DNA from: Sulfurimonas sp.
GTDB taxonomy: Bacteria; Campylobacterota; Campylobacteria; Campylobacterales; Sulfurimonadaceae
Assembly (NCBI GenBank): GCA_030673275.1
Contig: DAOVJL010000059.1
Span: 1-7,011, forward strand
Length of the DNA stretch: 7,011 bases
Direction: 5' to 3'
A program made the translations under genes and the position numbers. Within the stretch, counting starts at the first letter, position 1; every line of letters starts with the position of its first letter. The notes beneath the pieces are model-generated. The model made no database searches. It saw nothing but the letters and a program-made list of their open reading frames with translations, and was not told the origin of the DNA. Below are positions 6,577 to 7,011 of this stretch, in pieces.

Positions 6577-6582
6577 TATAAT
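6577..6582 (+). promoter_or_regulatory. -10 box for argF
   Basis: A perfect TATAAT begins 9 bases after the hemB stop. The expected start near 6589 gives a leader of about 100 bases, almost all of which is the structured element at 6601-6677. A -35 would fall in the last codons of hemB, where I see no TTGACA-like sequence. Confidence 0.55.
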
Positions 6583-6600
6583 TACAGCTTTTTTAATCAT

Positions 6601-6677
6601 TATGGGTATCTCGCCAAGGGCGAAGCTTTAGTGACTGAGCATAATCTGGACTTGTTCAGATTATGTGAGATTTCATA
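6601..6677 (+). promoter_or_regulatory. Structured argF leader RNA, three-way-junction candidate cis-regulator
   Basis: Hand folding gives a closing helix P1 pairing 6601-6606 with 6672-6677 and 6608-6612 with 6667-6671 (11 pairs, two of them G-U, one bulged U at 6607). P2 is a GC hairpin (GCC 6613-6615 with GGC 6619-6621, extendable by two pairs at the expense of P1). P3 pairs 6640-6648 with 6657-6665, nine perfect Watson-Crick pairs plus a flanking G-U at each end, loop 6650-6655. An 18-base strand (6622-6639) joins P2 to P3. Bases 6599-6604 (ATTATG) can instead pair with 6640-6645 (CATAAT), breaking both P1 and P3. P1 ends two bases before the Shine-Dalgarno (6680-6684). No T-run follows, so it is not an intrinsic terminator. 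I do not recognise a known riboswitch consensus. P3 could alternatively be a DNA operator palindrome. Confidence 0.5.
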
Positions 6678-6690
6678 GCAGGGGTTTTAG

Positions 6691-7011
6691 TTGAGACATT
6701 TTTTAACACTTAAAGATTTTACAAAAGATGAGATTTTAGAGATAATAGATATCGGTTTAGGTATCAAAAAAAATCTTAAATCAAAGATATATAATAAAGA
6801 ATTAGAGAACCAAACTCTTGGTATGATTTTTGAGAAAAGCTCAACTAGAACGCGTGTTAGTTTTGAGACCGGAATGTTTCAACTAGGCGGACATGCTCTG
6901 TTTTTATCAAACCGTGATATTCATCTTGGTCGCGGTGAACCTGTAAAAGATACTGCAAGAGTAATAAGTAGCATGTGTGACATGGTAATGATAAGAACTT
7001 TTGAACACTCA
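6691..7011 (+). CDS. argF: Ornithine carbamoyltransferase, N-terminal part (3' end outside window)
   Basis: 107 codons are present and the frame is open to the window edge. The enzyme makes citrulline from ornithine and carbamoyl phosphate in arginine synthesis, in the cytoplasm as a trimer. The N-terminus [10 protein letters not shown] is typical of the family. The carbamoyl-phosphate loop S51-T-R-T-R55 lies in [13 protein letters not shown], and HLGRGE (78-83) follows, the segment that distinguishes ornithine from aspartate transcarbamylases. The ornithine-binding and HCLP regions lie beyond the window. The start is a TTG at 6691, chosen because AGGGG (6680-6684) ends 6 bases upstream and the protein begins exactly at the conserved N-terminus; no ATG fits. 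It has its own promoter just behind hemB and a structured leader. Confidence 0.94.
   Translation, partial: MRHFLTLKDFTKDEILEIIDIGLGIKKNLKSKIYNKELENQTLGMIFEKSSTRTRVSFETGMFQLGGHALFLSNRDIHLGRGEPVKDTARVISSMCDMVMIRTFEHS

Noticed and set aside
6589..6600. T-run after the argF -10 as a hemB terminator
   Set aside because: No GC-rich hairpin precedes the six T residues; the run falls in the initial transcribed region of argF instead.
6602..6631. Possible 9-residue leader peptide (MGISPRAKL) before argF, as in attenuation
   Set aside because: No ribosome site precedes the ATG, only one arginine codon is present, and no terminator hairpin with a T-run follows.
6601..6690. tRNA, 4.5S (SRP) RNA, TPP or ZTP riboswitch in the hemB-argF gap
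   Set aside because: Short look-alikes (GACTGAG, GTGACTG, CCAAGG) are present, but the order of conserved blocks and helices of these families is not.
1..7011. CRISPR array, insertion sequence, prophage or defence system
   Set aside because: No regularly spaced repeats, transposase, integrase, terminal repeats or defence-type proteins were found; gene content is housekeeping plus signalling.

Overview
The window is AT-rich and densely packed, with TTG starts, short AAGGA-type ribosome sites and extended -10 promoters without clear -35 boxes. Together with the gene content and protein sequences this points to a Campylobacterota (epsilonproteobacterial) chromosome. A Sulfurimonas-like or related sulfur-oxidising genus is my best guess, but the genus is an inference from recognised sequence style, not from a search.

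Layout, left to right: the 3' end of an alanine racemase gene (alr, +). Convergent with it, overlapping by 4 bases, is a membrane c-di-GMP protein (-) with a periplasmic DUF3365-type haem c sensor, a degenerate GGDEF domain and an apparently intact EAL domain. Next comes a tightly coupled three-gene unit on the - strand: rsmG (16S rRNA m7G527 methyltransferase), a PP0621-like membrane-anchored zinc-ribbon protein, and an unrecognised 130-residue protein. Upstream lies a second membrane c-di-GMP phosphodiesterase (-) with an Aer-like PAS domain and a complete HD-GYP domain. A 205-base gap follows, holding its promoter and leader hairpin and, on the other strand, an orphan strong ribosome site. 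Then ribA (GTP cyclohydrolase II, -) diverges from hemB (porphobilinogen synthase, +) across a 71-base promoter region. Finally, a 122-base gap carries a promoter and a strongly structured leader, followed by the 5' part of argF (ornithine carbamoyltransferase, +), which runs off the end of the window.

Functionally most of the window is housekeeping (cell wall D-Ala, rRNA modification, riboflavin, haem, arginine), interspersed with two c-di-GMP-degrading sensors whose input domains both look redox or gas responsive (haem c, and a PAS resembling the FAD-binding PAS of Aer). They lie within 3 kb of each other and use the two unrelated phosphodiesterase folds.

The best candidate for something undescribed is the argF leader at about 6601-6677. 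It can fold into a closed three-way-junction-like RNA with an 11-bp closing helix, a short GC hairpin and a 9-bp perfect hairpin, ending 2 bases before the Shine-Dalgarno. It also offers an alternative, mutually exclusive 6-bp helix. I do not recognise it as a known riboswitch class.
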